The notes below the pieces were generated by a model. It made no database searches. It was not told the DNA's origin and was given only the letters and a program-made list of their open reading frames with translations. Positions 23,801-38,165 of a DNA stretch of 64,000 nt are shown in pieces. The DNA comes from Steromphala cineraria (lineage: Eukaryota > Mollusca > Gastropoda > Trochida > Trochidae), in assembly GCA_916613615.1 (NCBI GenBank), contig OU744726.1, positions 59,660,987 through 59,724,986 of the forward strand, read 5' to 3'. The first letter of the stretch is position 1. The number at the start of each line of letters is the position of its first letter. Position numbers and translations under genes: made by a program.

Positions 23801-26587
23801 CTAGAGAAGATTAGTAAACTTACCTAGTGCATGCTATGGTAATGTTCAAAATATTATTTAGTTTTGTTCATAAAGGGACTTGGGTTTCACTTTACCTACC
23901 TAGTGCATGCTATGGTAATGTTCAAAACATTTAGATTTCATTCTAGAGAAGATTAGTAAACCTACCTAGTGCATGCTATGGTAATGTTCAAAATATTATT
24001 TAGTTTTTTTCATAAAGGGACTTGGGTTTCACTTGACCTACCTAGTGCATGCTATGGTAATGTTCAAAACATTTAGAGTTGATTCTAGAGAAGATAAGTA
24101 ATCCTACCTAGTGCATGCTATGGTAATGTTCAAAATATTGTTTAGTTTTTTCATAAAGGGACTGAGATTTCACTTGACCTACCTAGTGCATGCTATAGTA
24201 AATTGTTAATGTTCATAATATTTAGAGTTGATTATAGAGAAGATTAGTAAACCTACCTAGTGCATGCTATGGTAATGTTCAAAATATTGTTTAGTTTTTT
24301 TTCATAAAGGGACTGGGGTTTCACTTGACCTACCTAGTGCATGCTATGGTAATGTTCAAAATATTATTTAGTTTTTTTCATAAAGGGACTGGGGTTTCAC
24401 TTGACCTACCTAGTGCATGCTATGGTAATGTTCAAAATATTTAGAGTTGATTCTAGAGAAGATTAGTAAACCTACCTAGTGCATGCTATGGTAATGTTCA
24501 AAATATTGTTTAGTTTTTTTTCATAAAGGGACTGGGGTTTCACTTGACCTACCTAGTGCATGCTATGGTAATGTTCAAAATATTATTTAGTTTTTTTCAT
24601 AAAGGGACTGGGGTTTCACTTGACCTACCTAGTGCATGCTATGGTAATGTTCAAAATATTTAGAGTTGATTCTAGAGAAGATTAGTAAACCTACCTAGTG
24701 CATGCTATGGTAATGTTCAAAACATTATTTAGTTTTTTTCATAAAGACACTTGGATTTCACTTGACCTACCTAGTGCATGCTATGGTAATGTTCAAAATA
24801 TTTAGAGTTGATTCTAGAGAAGATTAGTAAACCTACCTAGTGCATGCTATGGTAATGTTCAAAACATTGTTTAGTTTTTTTCATAAAGGGACTGGGGTTT
24901 CACTTGACCTACCTAGTGCATGCTATTGTAATGTTCAAAACAGTTAGAGTTGATTCTAGAGAAGATTAGTAAACCTACCTAGTGCATGCTATGGTAATGT
25001 TCAAAATATTATTTAGTTTTTTTCATAAAGGGACTGGGGTTTCACTTGACCTACCTAGTGCATGCTATGGTAATGTTTAAAACATTTAGATTTCATTCTA
25101 GAGAAGATTAGTAAACCTACCTAGTGCATGCTATGGTAATGTTCAAAATATTGTTTAGTTTTTTTCCATAAAGGGACCTTGATTTCACTTGACCTACCTA
25201 GTGCATGCTATGGTAATGTTCATAATATTTAGAGTTGATTCTAGAGAAGATTAGTAAACCTACCTAGTGCATGCCATGGTAATGTTCAAAACATTGTTTA
25301 GTTTTTTTCCATAAAGGGACTTGGATTTCACTTGACCTACCTAGTGCATGCTATGGTAATGTTCAAAATATTCAGAGTTGATTCTAGAGAAGATTAGTAA
25401 ACCTACCTAGTGCATGCTATGGTAATGTTCAAAACATTGTTTAGTTTTTTTCATAAAGAGACTTGGATTTCACTTGACCTACCTAGTGCATGCTATGGTA
25501 ATGTTCAAAATATTTAGAGTTGATTCTAGAGAAGATAAGTAATCCTACCTAGTGCATGCTATGCTAATGTTCAAAACATTATTTAGTTTTTTTCATAAAG
25601 GGACTGGGGTTTCACTTGACCTACCTAGTGCATGCTATGGTAATGTTCAAAATATTTAGAGTTGATTCTAGAGAAGATAAGTAATCCTACCTAGTGCATG
25701 CTATGCTAATGTTCAAAACATTATTTAGTTTTTTTCATAAAGAGACTTGGATTTCACTTGACCTACCTAGTGCATGCTATGGTAATGTTCAAAATATTTA
25801 GAGTTGATTCTAGAGAAGATTAGTAAACTTACCTAGTGCATGCTATGGTAATGTTCAAAATATTGTTTAAGGTTTTTTCATAAAGGGACTTGGATTTCAC
25901 TTGACCTACCTAGTGCATGCTATGGTAATGTTCAAAACATTTAGAGTTGATTCTAGAGAAGATTAGTAAACCTACCTAGTGCATGCCATGGTAATGTTCA
26001 AAACATTGTTTAGTTTTTTTCCATAAACTTGATAAAGGGACTTGGATTTCACTTGACCTACCTAGTGCATGCTATGGTAATGTTCAAAATATTATTTAGT
26101 TTTTTCATAAAGGGACTTGGGTTTCACTTGATCTACCTAGTGCATGCTATGGTAATGTTCAAAATATTTAGAGTTGATTCCAGAGAAGATTAGTAAACCT
26201 ACCTAGTGCATGCTATGGTAATGTTCAAAACATTGTTTAGTTTTTTTCATAAAGACACTTGGATTTCACTTGACCTACCTAGTGCATCCTATGGTAATGT
26301 TCAAAATATTTAGAGTTGATTCTAGAGAAGATTAGTAAACCTACCTAGTGCATGCTATGGTAATGTTCAAAACATTTAGATTTCATTCTAGAGAAGATTA
26401 GTAAACCTACCTAGTGCATGCTATGGTAATGTTCAAAATATTATTTAGTTTTTTCATAAAGGGACTTGGGTTTCACTTGATCTACCTAGTGCATGCTATG
26501 GTAATGTTCAAAATATTTAGAGTTGATTCTAGAGAAGATTAGTTAACCTACCTAGTGCATGCTATGGTAATGTTCAAAATATTATTT

Positions 26588-29500
26588 AGTTTTTTTCATA
26601 AAGAAACTTGGATTTCACTTGACCTACCTAGTGCATGCTATGGTAATGTTCAAAATATTTAGAGTTGATTCTAGAGAAGATTAGTAAACCTACCTAGTGC
26701 ATGCCATGGTAATGTTCAAAACATTGTTTAGTTTTTTTCCATAAAGGGACTTGGTTTTCACTTGACCTACCTAGTGCATGCTATGGTAATGTTCAAAATA
26801 TTTAGAGTTGATTCTAGAGAAGATTAGTAAACCTACCTAGTGCATGCCATGGTAATGTTCAAAACATTGTTTAGTTTTTTTCCATAAAGGGACTTGGATT
26901 TCACTTGACCTACCTAGTGCATGCTATGGTAATGTTCAAAATATTCAGAGTTGATTCTAGAGAAGATTAGTAAACCTACCTAGTGCATGCTATGGTAATG
27001 TTCAAAACATTGTTTAGTTTTTTTCATAAAGAGACTTGGATTTCACTTGACCTACCTAGTGCATGCTATGGTAATGTTCAAAATATTTAGAGTTGATTCT
27101 AGAGAAGATAAGTAATCCTAACTAGTGCATGCTATGCTAATGTTCAAAACATTATTTAGTTTTTTTCATAAAGAGACGTGGATTTCACTTGACCTACCTA
27201 GTGCATGCTATGGTAATGTTCAAAATATTTAGAGTTGATTCTAGAGAAGATTAGTAAACCTACCTAGTGCATGCCATGGTAATGTTCAAACTAATGTTTA
27301 GTTTTTTTTCATAAAGGGACTGGGGTTTCACTTGACCTACCTAGTGCATGCTATGGTAATGTTCAAAATATTTAGAGTTGATTCTAGAGAAGATTAGTAA
27401 ACTTACCTAGTGCATGCTATGGTAATGTTCAAACTATTGTTTAGTTTTTTTTCATAAAGGGACTGGGGTTTCACTTGACCTACCTAGTGCATGCTATGGT
27501 AATGTTCAAAATATTAAGAGTTGATTCTAGAGAAGATTAGTAAACTTACCTAGTGCATGCTATGGTAATGTTCAAATTATTGTTTAGTTTTTTTTCATAA
27601 AGGGACTGGGGTTTCACTTGACCTACCTAGTGCATGCTATGGTAATGTTCAAAATATTTAGAGTTGATTCTAGAGAAGATTAGTAAACCTACCTAGTGCA
27701 TGCCATGGTAATGTTCAAAACATTGTTTAGTTTTTTTCCATAAACTTGATAAATGGACTTGGATTTCACTTGACCTACCTAGTGCATGCTATGGTAATGT
27801 TCAAAATATTCAGAGTTGATTCTAGAGAAGATTAGTAAACCTACCTAGTGCATGCTATGGTAATGTTCAAAACATTGTTTAGTTTTTTTCATAAAGAGAC
27901 TTGGATTTCACTTGACCTACCTAGTGCATGCTATGGTAATGTTCAAAATATTTAGAGTTGATTCTAGAGAAGATAAGTAATCCTAACTAGTGCATGCTAT
28001 GCTAATGTTCAAAACATTATTTAGTTTTTTTCATAAAGAGACGTGGATTTCACTTGACCTACCTAGTGCATGCTATGGTAATGTTCAAAATATTTAGAGT
28101 TGATTCTAGAGAAGATTAGTAAACCTACCTAGTGCATGCCATGGTAATGTTCAAACTAATGTTTAGTTTTTTTTCATAAAGGGACTGGGGTTTCACTTGA
28201 CCTACCTAGTGCATGCTATGGTAATGTTCAAAATATTTAGAGTTGATTCTAGAGAAGATTAGTAAACCTACCTAGTGCATGCCATGGTAATGTTCAAAAC
28301 ATTGTTTAGTTTTTTTCCATAAACTTGATAAAGGGACTTGGATTTCACTTGACCTACCTAGTGCATGCTATGGTAATGTTCAAAATATTTAGAGTTGATT
28401 CTAGAGAAGATAAGTAATCCTAACTAGTGCATGCTATGCTAATGTTCAAAACATTATTTAGTTTTTTTCATAAAGGGACTAGGGTTTCACTTGACCTACC
28501 TAGTGCATGCTATGGTAATGTTCAAAATATTAAGAGTTGATTCTAGAGAAGATTAGTAAACTTACCTAGTGCATGCTATGGTAATGTTCAAATTATTGTT
28601 TAGTTTTTTTTCATAAAGGGACTGGGGTTTCACTTGACCTACCTAGTGCATGCTATGGTAATGTTCAAAATATTTAGAGTTGATTCTAGAGAAGATTAGT
28701 AAACCTACCTAGTGCATGCCATGGTAATGTTCAAAACATTGTTTAGTTTTTTTCCATAAACTTGATAAAGGGACTTGGATTTCACTTGACCTACCTAGTG
28801 CATGCTATGGTAATGTTCAAAATATTCAGAGTTGATTCTAGAGAAGATTAGTAAACCTACCTAGTGCATGCTATGGTAATGTTCAAAACATTGTTTAGTT
28901 TTTTTCATAAAGAGACTTGGATTTCACTTGACCTACCTAGTGCATGCTATGGTAATGTTCAAAATATTTAGAGTTGATTCTAGAGAAGATAAGTAATCCT
29001 AACTAGTGCATGCTATGCTAATGTTCAAAACATTATTTAGTTTTTTTCATAAAGAGACGTGGATTTCACTTGACCTACCTAGTGCATGCTATGGTAATGT
29101 TCAAAATATTTAGAGTTGATTCTAGAGAAGATTAGTAAACCTACCTAGTGCATGCCATGGTAATGTTCAAACTAATGTTTAGTTTTTTTTCATAAAGGGA
29201 CTGGGGTTTCCCTTGACCTACCTAGTGCATGCTATGGTAATGTTCAAAATATTTAGAGTTGATTCTAGAGAAGATTAGTAAACTTACCTAGTGCATGCTA
29301 TGGTAATGTTCAAACTATTGTTTAGTTTTTTTTCATAAAGGGACTGGGGTTTCACTTGACCTACCTAGTGCATGCTATGGTAATGTTCAAAATATTAAGA
29401 GTTGATTCTAGAGAAGATTAGTTAACCTACCTAGTGCATGCTATGGTAATGTTCAAAATATTATTTAGTTTTTTTCATAAAGAAACTTGGATTTCACTTG

Positions 29501-32500
29501 ACCTACCTAGTGCATGCTATGGTAATGTTCAAAATATTTAGAGTTGATTCTAGAGAAGATTAGTAAACCTACCTAGTGCATGCCATGGTAATGTTCAAAA
29601 CATTGTTTAGTTTTTTTCCATAAAGGGACTTGGTTTTCACTTGACCTACCTAGTGCATGCTATGGTAATGTTCAAAATATTTAGAGTTGATTCTAGAGAA
29701 GATTAGTAAACCTACCTAGTGCATGCCATGGTAATGTTCAAAACATTGTTTAGTTTTTTTCCATAAAGGGACTTGGATTTCACTTGACCTACCTAGTGCA
29801 TGCTATGGTAATGTTCAAAATATTCAGAGTTGATTCTAGAGAAGATTAGTAAACCTACCTAGTGCATGCTATGGTAATGTTCAAAACATTGTTTAGTTTT
29901 TTTCATAAAGAGACTTGGATTTCACTTGACCTACCTAGTGCATGCTATGGTAATGTTCAAAATATTTAGAGTTGATTCTAGAGAAGATAAGTAATCCTAA
30001 CTAGTGCATGCTATGCTAATGTTCAAATTATTGTTTAGTTTTTTTTCATAAAGGGACTGGGGTTTCACTTGACCTACCTAGTGCATGCTATGGTAATGTT
30101 CAAAATATTTAGAGTTGATTCTAGAGAAGATTAGTAAACCTACCTAGTGCATGCCATGGTAATGTTCAAAACATTGTTTAGTTTTTTTCCATAAACTTGA
30201 TAAATGGACTTGGATTTCACTTGACCTACCTAGTGCATGCTATGGTAATGTTCAAAATATTCAGAGTTGATTCTAGAGAAGATTAGTAAACCTACCTAGT
30301 GCATGCTATGGTAATGTTCAAAACATTGTTTAGTTTTTTTCATAAAGAGACTTGGATTTCACTTGACCTACCTAGTGCATGCTATGGTAATGTTCAAAAT
30401 ATTTAGAGTTGATTCTAGAGAAGATAAGTAATCCTAACTAGTGCATGCTATGCTAATGTTCAAAACATTATTTAGTTTTTTTCATAAAGAGACGTGGATT
30501 TCACTTGACCTACCTAGTGCATGCTATGGTAATGTTCAAAATATTTAGAGTTGATTCTAGAGAAGATTAGTAAACCTACCTAGTGCATGCCATGGTAATG
30601 TTCAAACTAATGTTTAGTTTTTTTTCATAAAGGGACTGGGGTTTCACTTGACCTACCTAGTGCATGCTATGGTAATGTTCAAAATATTTAGAGTTGATTC
30701 TAGAGAAGATTAGTAAACCTACCTAGTGCATGCCATGGTAATGTTCAAAACATTGTTTAGTTTTTTTCCATAAACTTGATAAAGGGACTTGGATTTCACT
30801 TGACCTACCTAGTGCATGCTATGGTAATGTTCAAAATATTTAGAGTTGATTCTAGAGAAGATAAGTAATCCTAACTAGTGCATGCTATGCTAATGTTCAA
30901 AACATTATTTAGTTTTTTTCATAAAGGGACTAGGGTTTCACTTGACCTACCTAGTGCATGCTATGGTAATGTTCAAAATATTAAGAGTTGATTCTAGAGA
31001 AGATTAGTAAACTTACCTAGTGCATGCTATGGTAATGTTCAAATTATTGTTTAGTTTTTTTTCATAAAGGGACTGGGGTTTCACTTGACCTACCTAGTGC
31101 ATGCTATGGTAATGTTCAAAATATTTAGAGTTGATTCTAGAGAAGATTAGTAAACCTACCTAGTGCATGCCATGGTAATGTTCAAAACATTGTTTAGTTT
31201 TTTTCCATAAACTTGATAAAGGGACTTGGATTTCACTTGACCTACCTAGTGCATGCTATGGTAATGTTCAAAATATTCAGAGTTGATTCTAGAGAAGATT
31301 AGTAAACCTACCTAGTGCATGCTATGGTAATGTTCAAAACATTGTTTAGTTTTTTTCATAAAGAGACTTGGATTTCACTTGACCTACCTAGTGCATGCTA
31401 TGGTAATGTTCAAAATATTTAGAGTTGATTCTAGAGAAGATAAGTAATCCTAACTAGTGCATGCTATGCTAATGTTCAAAACATTATTTAGTTTTTTTCA
31501 TAAAGAGACGTGGATTTCACTTGACCTACCTAGTGCATGCTATGGTAATGTTCAAAATATTTAGAGTTGATTCTAGAGAAGATTAGTAAACCTACCTAGT
31601 GCATGCCATGGTAATGTTCAAACTAATGTTTAGTTTTTTTTCATAAAGGGACTGGGGTTTCCCTTGACCTACCTAGTGCATGCTATGGTAATGTTCAAAA
31701 TATTTAGAGTTGATTCTAGAGAAGATTAGTAAACTTACCTAGTGCATGCTATGGTAATGTTCAAACTATTGTTTAGTTTTTTTTCATAAAGGGACTGGGG
31801 TTTCACTTGACCTACCTAGTGCATGCTATGGTAATGTTCAAAATATTTAGAGTTGATTCTAGAGAAGATTAGTAAACTTACCTAGTGCATGCTATGGTAA
31901 TGTTCAAACTATTGTTTAGTTTTTTTTCATAAAGGGACTGGGGTTTCACTTGACCTACCTAGTGCATGCTATGGTAATGTTCAAAATATTAAGAGTTGAT
32001 TCTAGAGAAGATTAGTTAACCTACCTAGTGCATGCTATGGTAATGTTCAAAATATTATTTAGTTTTTTTCATAAAGAAACTTGGATTTCACTTGACCTAC
32101 CTAGTGCATGCTATGGTAATGTTCAAAATATTTAGAGTTGATTCTAGAGAAGATTAGTAAACCTACCTAGTGCATGCCATGGTAATGTTCAAAACATTGT
32201 TTAGTTTTTTTCCATAAAGGGACTTGGTTTTCACTTGACCTACCTAGTGCATGCTATGGTAATGTTCAAAATATTTAGAGTTGATTCTAGAGAAGATTAG
32301 TAAACCTACCTAGTGCATGCCATGGTAATGTTCAAAACATTGTTTAGTTTTTTTCCATAAAGGGACTTGGATTTCACTTGACCTACCTAGTGCATGCTAT
32401 GGTAATGTTCAAAATATTCAGAGTTGATTCTAGAGAAGATTAGTAAACCTACCTAGTGCATGCTATGGTAATGTTCAAAACATTGTTTAGTTTTTTTCAT

Positions 32501-34220
32501 AAAGAGACTTGGATTTCACTTGACCTACCTAGTGCATGCTATGGTAATGTTCAAAATATTTAGAGTTGATTCTAGAGAAGATAAGTAATCCTAACTAGTG
32601 CATGCTATGCTAATGTTCAAAACATTATTTAGTTTTTTTCATAAAGAGACGTGGATTTCACTTGACCTACCTAGTGCATGCTATGGTAATGTTCAAAATA
32701 TTTAGAGTTGATTCTAGAGAAGATTAGTAAACCTACCTAGTGCATGCCATGGTAATGTTCAAACTAATGTTTAGTTTTTTTTCATAAAGGGACTGGGGTT
32801 TCACTTGACCTACCTAGTGCATGCTATGGTAATGTTCAAAATATTTAGAGTTGATTCTAGAGAAGATTAGTAAACTTACCTAGTGCATGCTATGGTAATG
32901 TTCAAACTATTGTTTAGTTTTTTTTCATAAAGGGACTGGGGTTTCACTTGACCTACCTAGTGCATGCTATGGTAATGTTCAAAATATTAAGAGTTGATTC
33001 TAGAGAAGATTAGTAAACTTACCTAGTGCATGCTATGGTAATGTTCAAATTATTGTTTAGTTTTTTTTCATAAAGGGACTGGGGTTTCACTTGACCTACC
33101 TAGTGCATGCTATGGTAATGTTCAAAATATTTAGAGTTGATTCTAGAGAAGATTAGTAAACCTACCTAGTGCATGCCATGGTAATGTTCAAAACATTGTT
33201 TAGTTTTTTTCCATAAACTTGATAAAGGGACTTGGATTTCACTTGACCTACCTAGTGCATGCTATGGTAATGTTCAAAATATTCAGAGTTGATTCTAGAG
33301 AAGATTAGTAAACCTACCTAGTGCATGCTATGGTAATGTTCAAAACATTGTTTAGTTTTTTTCATAAAGAGACTTGGATTTCACTTGACCTACCTAGTGC
33401 ATGCTATGGTAATGTTCAAAATATTTAGAGTTGATTCTAGAGAAGATAAGTAATCCTACCTAGTGCATGCTATGCTAATGTTCAAAACATTATTTAGTTT
33501 TTTTCATAAAGAGACGTGGATTTCACTTGACCTACCTAGTGCATGCTATGGTAATGTTCAAAATATTTAGAGTTGATTCTAGAGAAGATTAGTAAACCTA
33601 CCTAGTGCATGCCATGGTAATGTTCAAACTAATGTTTAGTTTTTTTTCATAAAGGGACTGGGGTTTCCCTTGACCTACCTAGTGCATGCTATGGTAATGT
33701 TCAAAATATTTAGAGTTGATTCTAGAGAAGATTAGTAAACTTACCTAGTGCATGCTATGGTAATGTTCAAACTATTGTTTAGTTTTTTTTCATAAAGGGA
33801 CTGGGGTTTCACTTGACCTACCTAGTGCATGCTATGGTAATGTTCAAAATATTAAGAGTTGATTCTAGAGAAGATTAGTAAACTTACCTAGTGCATGCTA
33901 TGGTAATGTTCAAACTATTGTTTAGTTTTTTTTCATAAAGGGACTGGGGTTTCACTTGACCTACCTAGTGCATGCTATGGTAATGTTCAAAATATTTAGA
34001 GTTGATTCTAGAGAAGATTAGTAAACCTACCTAGTGCATGCCATGGTAATGTTCAAAACATTGTTTAGTTTTTTTCCATAAACTTGATAAAGGGACTTGG
34101 ATTTCACTTGACCTACCTAGTGCATGCTATGGTAATGTTCAAAATATTCAGAGTTGATTCTAGAGAAGATTAGTAAACCTACCTAGTGCATGCTATGGTA
34201 ATGTTCAAAACATTATTTAG
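26588..34220 (+). repeat. Higher-order repeat blocks of about 2.45 kb in the satellite
   Basis: Diagnostic variants recur in the same order three times. A dimer with CATAAAGAAACTTGG lies at 26588, 29467 and 32061. Each is followed by GGGACTTGGTT, GGGACTTGGAT and AGAGACTTGG dimers and then a series with AGAGACGTGG, CAAACTAATG, CAAATTATTG and CTTGATAAA. CTTGATAAA markers near 27740, 28325 and 28758 recur at 30196, 30777 and 31210, each about 2452-2456 bp later. The block lengths (2879 and 2594) differ from this offset by three and one dimers, the signature of unequal exchange. Confidence 0.85.
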
Positions 34221-35530
34221 TTTTTTTCATAAAGACACTTGGATTTCACTTGACCTAACTAGTGCATGCTATGGTAATGTTCAAAATATTTAGAGTTGAT
34301 TCTAGAGAAGATAAGTAATCCTACCTAGTGCATGCTATGCTAATGTTCAAAATATTATTTAGTTTTTTTCATAAAATGCTTGGATTTCACTTGACCTACC
34401 TAGTGCATGTTATGGTAATGTTCAAAATATTTAGAGTTGATTCTAGAGAAGATTAGTAAACCTACCTAGTGCATGCTATGGTAATGTTCAAATTATTGTT
34501 TAGTTTTTTTTCATAAAGGGACTGGGGTTTCACTTGACCTACCTAGTGCATGCTATGGTAATGTTCAAAATATTTAGAGTTGATTCTAGAGAAGATTAGT
34601 AAACCTACCTAGTGCATGCTATGGTAATGTTCAAAATATTATTTAGTTTTTTCATAAAGGGACTTGGGTTTCACTTGACCTACCTAGTGCATGCTATGGT
34701 AATGTTCAAAATATTTAGAGTTGATTCCAGAGAAGATTAGTAAACCTACCTAGTGCATGCCATGGTAATGTTCAAAACATTGTTTAGTTTTTTTCCATAA
34801 ACTTGATAAAGGGACTTGGATTTCACTTGACCTACCTAGTGCATGCTATGGTAATGTTCAAAATATTCAGAGTTGATTCTAGAGAAGATTAGTAAACCTA
34901 CCTAGTGCATGCTATGGTAATGTTCAAAACATTATTTAGTTTTTTTCATAAAGACACTTGGATTTCACTTGACCTAACTAGTGCATGCTATGGTAATGTT
35001 CAAAATATTTAGAGTTGATTCTAGAGAAGATAAGTAATCCTACCTAGTGCATGCTATGCTAATGTTCAAAATATTATTTAGTTTTTTTCATAAAATGCTT
35101 GGATTTCACTTGACCTACCTAGTGCATGTTATGGTAATGTTCAAAATATTTAGAGTTGATTCTAGAGAAGATTAGTAAACCTACCTAGTGCATGCTATGG
35201 TAATGTTCAAATTATTGTTTAGTTTTTTTTCATAAAGGGACTGGGGTTTCACTTGACCTACCTAGTGCATGCTATGGTAATGTTCAAAATATTTAGAGTT
35301 GATTCTAGAGAAGATTAGTAAACCTACCTAGTGCATGCTATGGTAATGTTCAAAATATTATTTAGTTTTTTCATAAAGGGACTTGGGTTTCACTTGACCT
35401 ACCTAGTGCATGCTATGGTAATGTTCAAAATATTTAGAGTTGATTCCAGAGAAGATTAGTAAACCTACCTAGTGCATGCCATGGTAATGTTCAAAACATT
35501 GTTTAGTTTTTTTCCATAAAGGGACTTGGA
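34215..35530 (+). repeat. 720-bp duplication within the satellite
   Basis: The rare variant CATAAAATGCTTGG occurs at about 34371 and 35090. It is flanked both times by the same order of variants (GACACTTGG with CTAACTAGTG before, CAAATTATTG after). This is a tandem duplication of about five dimers. Confidence 0.8.
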
Positions 35531-36360
35531 TTTCACTTGACCTACCTAGTGCATGCTATGGTAATGTTCAAAATATTCAGAGTTGATTCTAGAGAAGATT
35601 AGTAAACCTACCTAGTGCATGCTATGGTAATGTTCAAAACATTGTTTAGTTTTTTTCATAAAGAGACTTGGATTTCACTTGACCTACCTAGTGCATGCTA
35701 TGGTAATGTTCAAAATATTTAGAGTTGATTCTAGAGAAGATAAGTAATCCTACCTAGTGCATGCTATGGTAATGTTCAAAATATTGTTTAGTTTTTTCCA
35801 TAAAGGGACTTGGGTTTCACTTGACCTACCTAGTGCATGCTATGGTAATGTTCAAAACATTTAGAGTTGATTCTAGAGAAGATTAGTAAACCTACCTAGT
35901 GCATGCTATGGTAATGTTCAAAATATTTAGAGTTGATTCTAGAGAAGATTAGTAAACCTACCTAGTGCATGCTATGGTAATGTTCAAAACATTGTTTAGT
36001 TTTTTTCATAAAGGGACTGGGGTTTCACTTGACCTACCTAGTGCATGCTATGGTAATGTTCAAAACATTTAGAGTTGATTCTAGAGAAGATTAGTAAACC
36101 TACCTAGTGCATGCTATGGTAATGTTCAAAATATTGTTTAGTTTTTTCCATAAAGGGACTTGGGTTTCACTTGACCTACCTAGTGCATGCTATGGTAATG
36201 TTCAAAACATTTAGAGTTGATTCTAGAGAAGATTAGTAAACCTACCTAGTGCATGCTATGGTAATGTTCAAAATATTGTTTAGTTTTTTTCATAAAGGGA
36301 CTGGGATTTCACTTGACCTACCTAGTGCATGTTATGGTAATGTTCAAAACATTAAGGGGT

Positions 36361-36590
36361 TGTTTCTAGGTAAGATAAGTAAACCTATATGGTGCATGCA
36401 ATTGTTATGTGCCATTAGTTTTTTTCTTGAAGGGATTGAGATTTTCAACTGAATCACCTAGTGTTTCCTATGGTATTGTTGAAAATGGCAAAAGTTATTT
36501 AGTAGATTTTCAAAGTTCAATATATGTACTAATTTTGCTATGAAAAAATAATCTAACCAGCGCATGCTATGTTCATTTACAAAATGCTTC
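36361..36590 (+). repeat. Degenerate right edge of the satellite
   Basis: Decayed unit fragments such as CACCTAGTGTTTCCTATGG, GATAAGTAAACC and CAGCGCATGCTATGTTC continue past the regular array. Edge units more diverged than central ones are expected when exchange homogenises the middle of an array. Confidence 0.7.
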
Positions 36591-38165
36591 AAGAGAGGGT
36601 AAGTCAATGTCCGTTTTTGTAATGTTTAATGTTTGAGTTTAGTGTTACTTCTGGAGATGATTGGTTAAATTGTGTGCATATAATATATGAAATGAATTGG
36701 ATATGTTATAGAAAATAGTGTATTTAGGGTCGACTGTTGGGATATATTTAATACTAATATTCAAGGCAAAATCGGATTAAGATCGAGTAAAGTTAGTTTG
36801 CGCACCGTTTTCGTGAAAAAGCAAAGAGAAACATAATATCATATCATCAAAAAATCTAAACTTACCTCTGAGGGTTTCCTGAAAAATAAATATTTTGGTT
36901 ATGTTTGCATTTATTTTTCTTTACCATAGAACATCCCTTTAACAGGCGCTGCGCGGAGGCTGCCAATTCATTTTGTTTTTTCATCATCCTGTCTGCCTAA
37001 ACCTCTCTACATGTACCTATAGTGATGCTATTTTGCGGCGAATTGTACCATCCAAATTTCAAGATTTCTTCATCATAAAACAATGAATACATCAATTATT
37101 ACTCACATAATGCTTCCCAGTCGTCACAGATTCATATCGCAAAAGTTCGTGGAGGATGACATCGGATTTGAAGAGCAAAGTTTAGTCTTTGAGAACAAGC
37201 AGCAGAGCGTATGTGACCCGTCACAGACAAGAACAGGAAGTGAAATCCGTTGCTGCTGTGACGACGTCGTTCTTATACACAAAGTGCGGACGTCGACGAA
37301 ACCACATGACAACAAGCGCTTGTTGCCACGAAAAGATCTCCGGTATCAGCCATGACGTCATAGCGATTGTCATCAATGCCATTCGGCTGTTTCCGGCGTG
37401 ATTGTTCCTGATTGTTCTATTTATAGATTCATTTTCCAAATTATTTTTTACAAATATACCAATATTGAAATTGATGTTCTTCAAATTTAGTAACGGCATT
37501 TTCACCAGATTTTTTGGAGAAATATAAGGAATTAACTTGAGAATTGTTTTTGACGATTGCAGGGCAGCTAAGATGATTTTAGATACATATTTTAGTCATT
37601 CAAATATTCAAATTAACCTCCAAAGAATATCGATTTTTTTTCAGTCACTCTTCATATACATAATAAACCAGCCACCAGTCTCAAAATCTAATCAAATTCA
37701 CTCTATTTTTGGATAAATTGAAGATTATTGATGTAGAAACCGTCGAAGACACCTCAAAACGCTTGAATTTTTTCTCTTTTATGTTATTGTTATCAGTGAC
37801 ACTTAACATGAATTGTATGAACGTTTTGAACTTTTACCATACGGCTGTCTGTATAATGTGCCGACGTGCAAAAGCAAACGCTATGAAATGTCATTTGTGC
37901 CCGTGTTCATTTAGAACTATTCGGTAATTGCTCATTATCACACCATCTTTTCTTCAAATAAATATTTGTCTACATATATATGTTGTATTTATTCTGTATA
38001 CAATTTGAATTTCATGCTCACTTAGACGTACCACAAATACCTAACGGGGGAAATAAGAAAATATTATCTTATCTATTCCAGAGTCCCATCAAAACTCACT
38101 TTTTGTTATCACATGATATGAAAACCATAATGTAAACTGGAAAAGATGGAGGTTTTTTTAAAATC
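36591..38165. other. No gene assigned
   Basis: A moderately GC-richer patch at 37100-37400 has overlapping short open frames on both strands (up to 94 codons), none recognisable. Otherwise AT-rich. Confidence 0.4.

Larger units (their letters stand above)
20856..36360 (+). repeat. 15.5-kb satellite array with dimeric unit
   Basis: One uninterrupted array of an alternating A-B unit. Both halves start with a shared core of about 38 bp containing CCTAGTGCATGCTATGGTAA and GTTCAAAATATT. Half A (about 75 bp) then continues with a T-rich run, CATAAAGGGACT and TTTCACTTGA. Half B (about 66 bp) continues with TAGAGTTGATTCTAGAGAAG and ATTAGTAAA. The dimer is about 142 bp, so there are roughly 110 dimers. 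Alternation occasionally breaks (A-A near 23640-23760 and 24340-24400; B-B near 22510-22610 and 35880-35960). A 12-bp CTTGATAAA-type insertion in half A marks certain dimers. Stops in every frame exclude a protein. Degenerate copies continue on the right to about 36590. Confidence 0.97.

Noticed and set aside
20856..36360. CRISPR-like array of short repeats and spacers
   Set aside because: The sequence between cores is itself repeated, not unique, and the context is a eukaryotic genome. It is a satellite.
37083..37505. Small genes in the GC-richer patch
   Set aside because: Open frames overlap on both strands, none has a recognisable domain or splice context.
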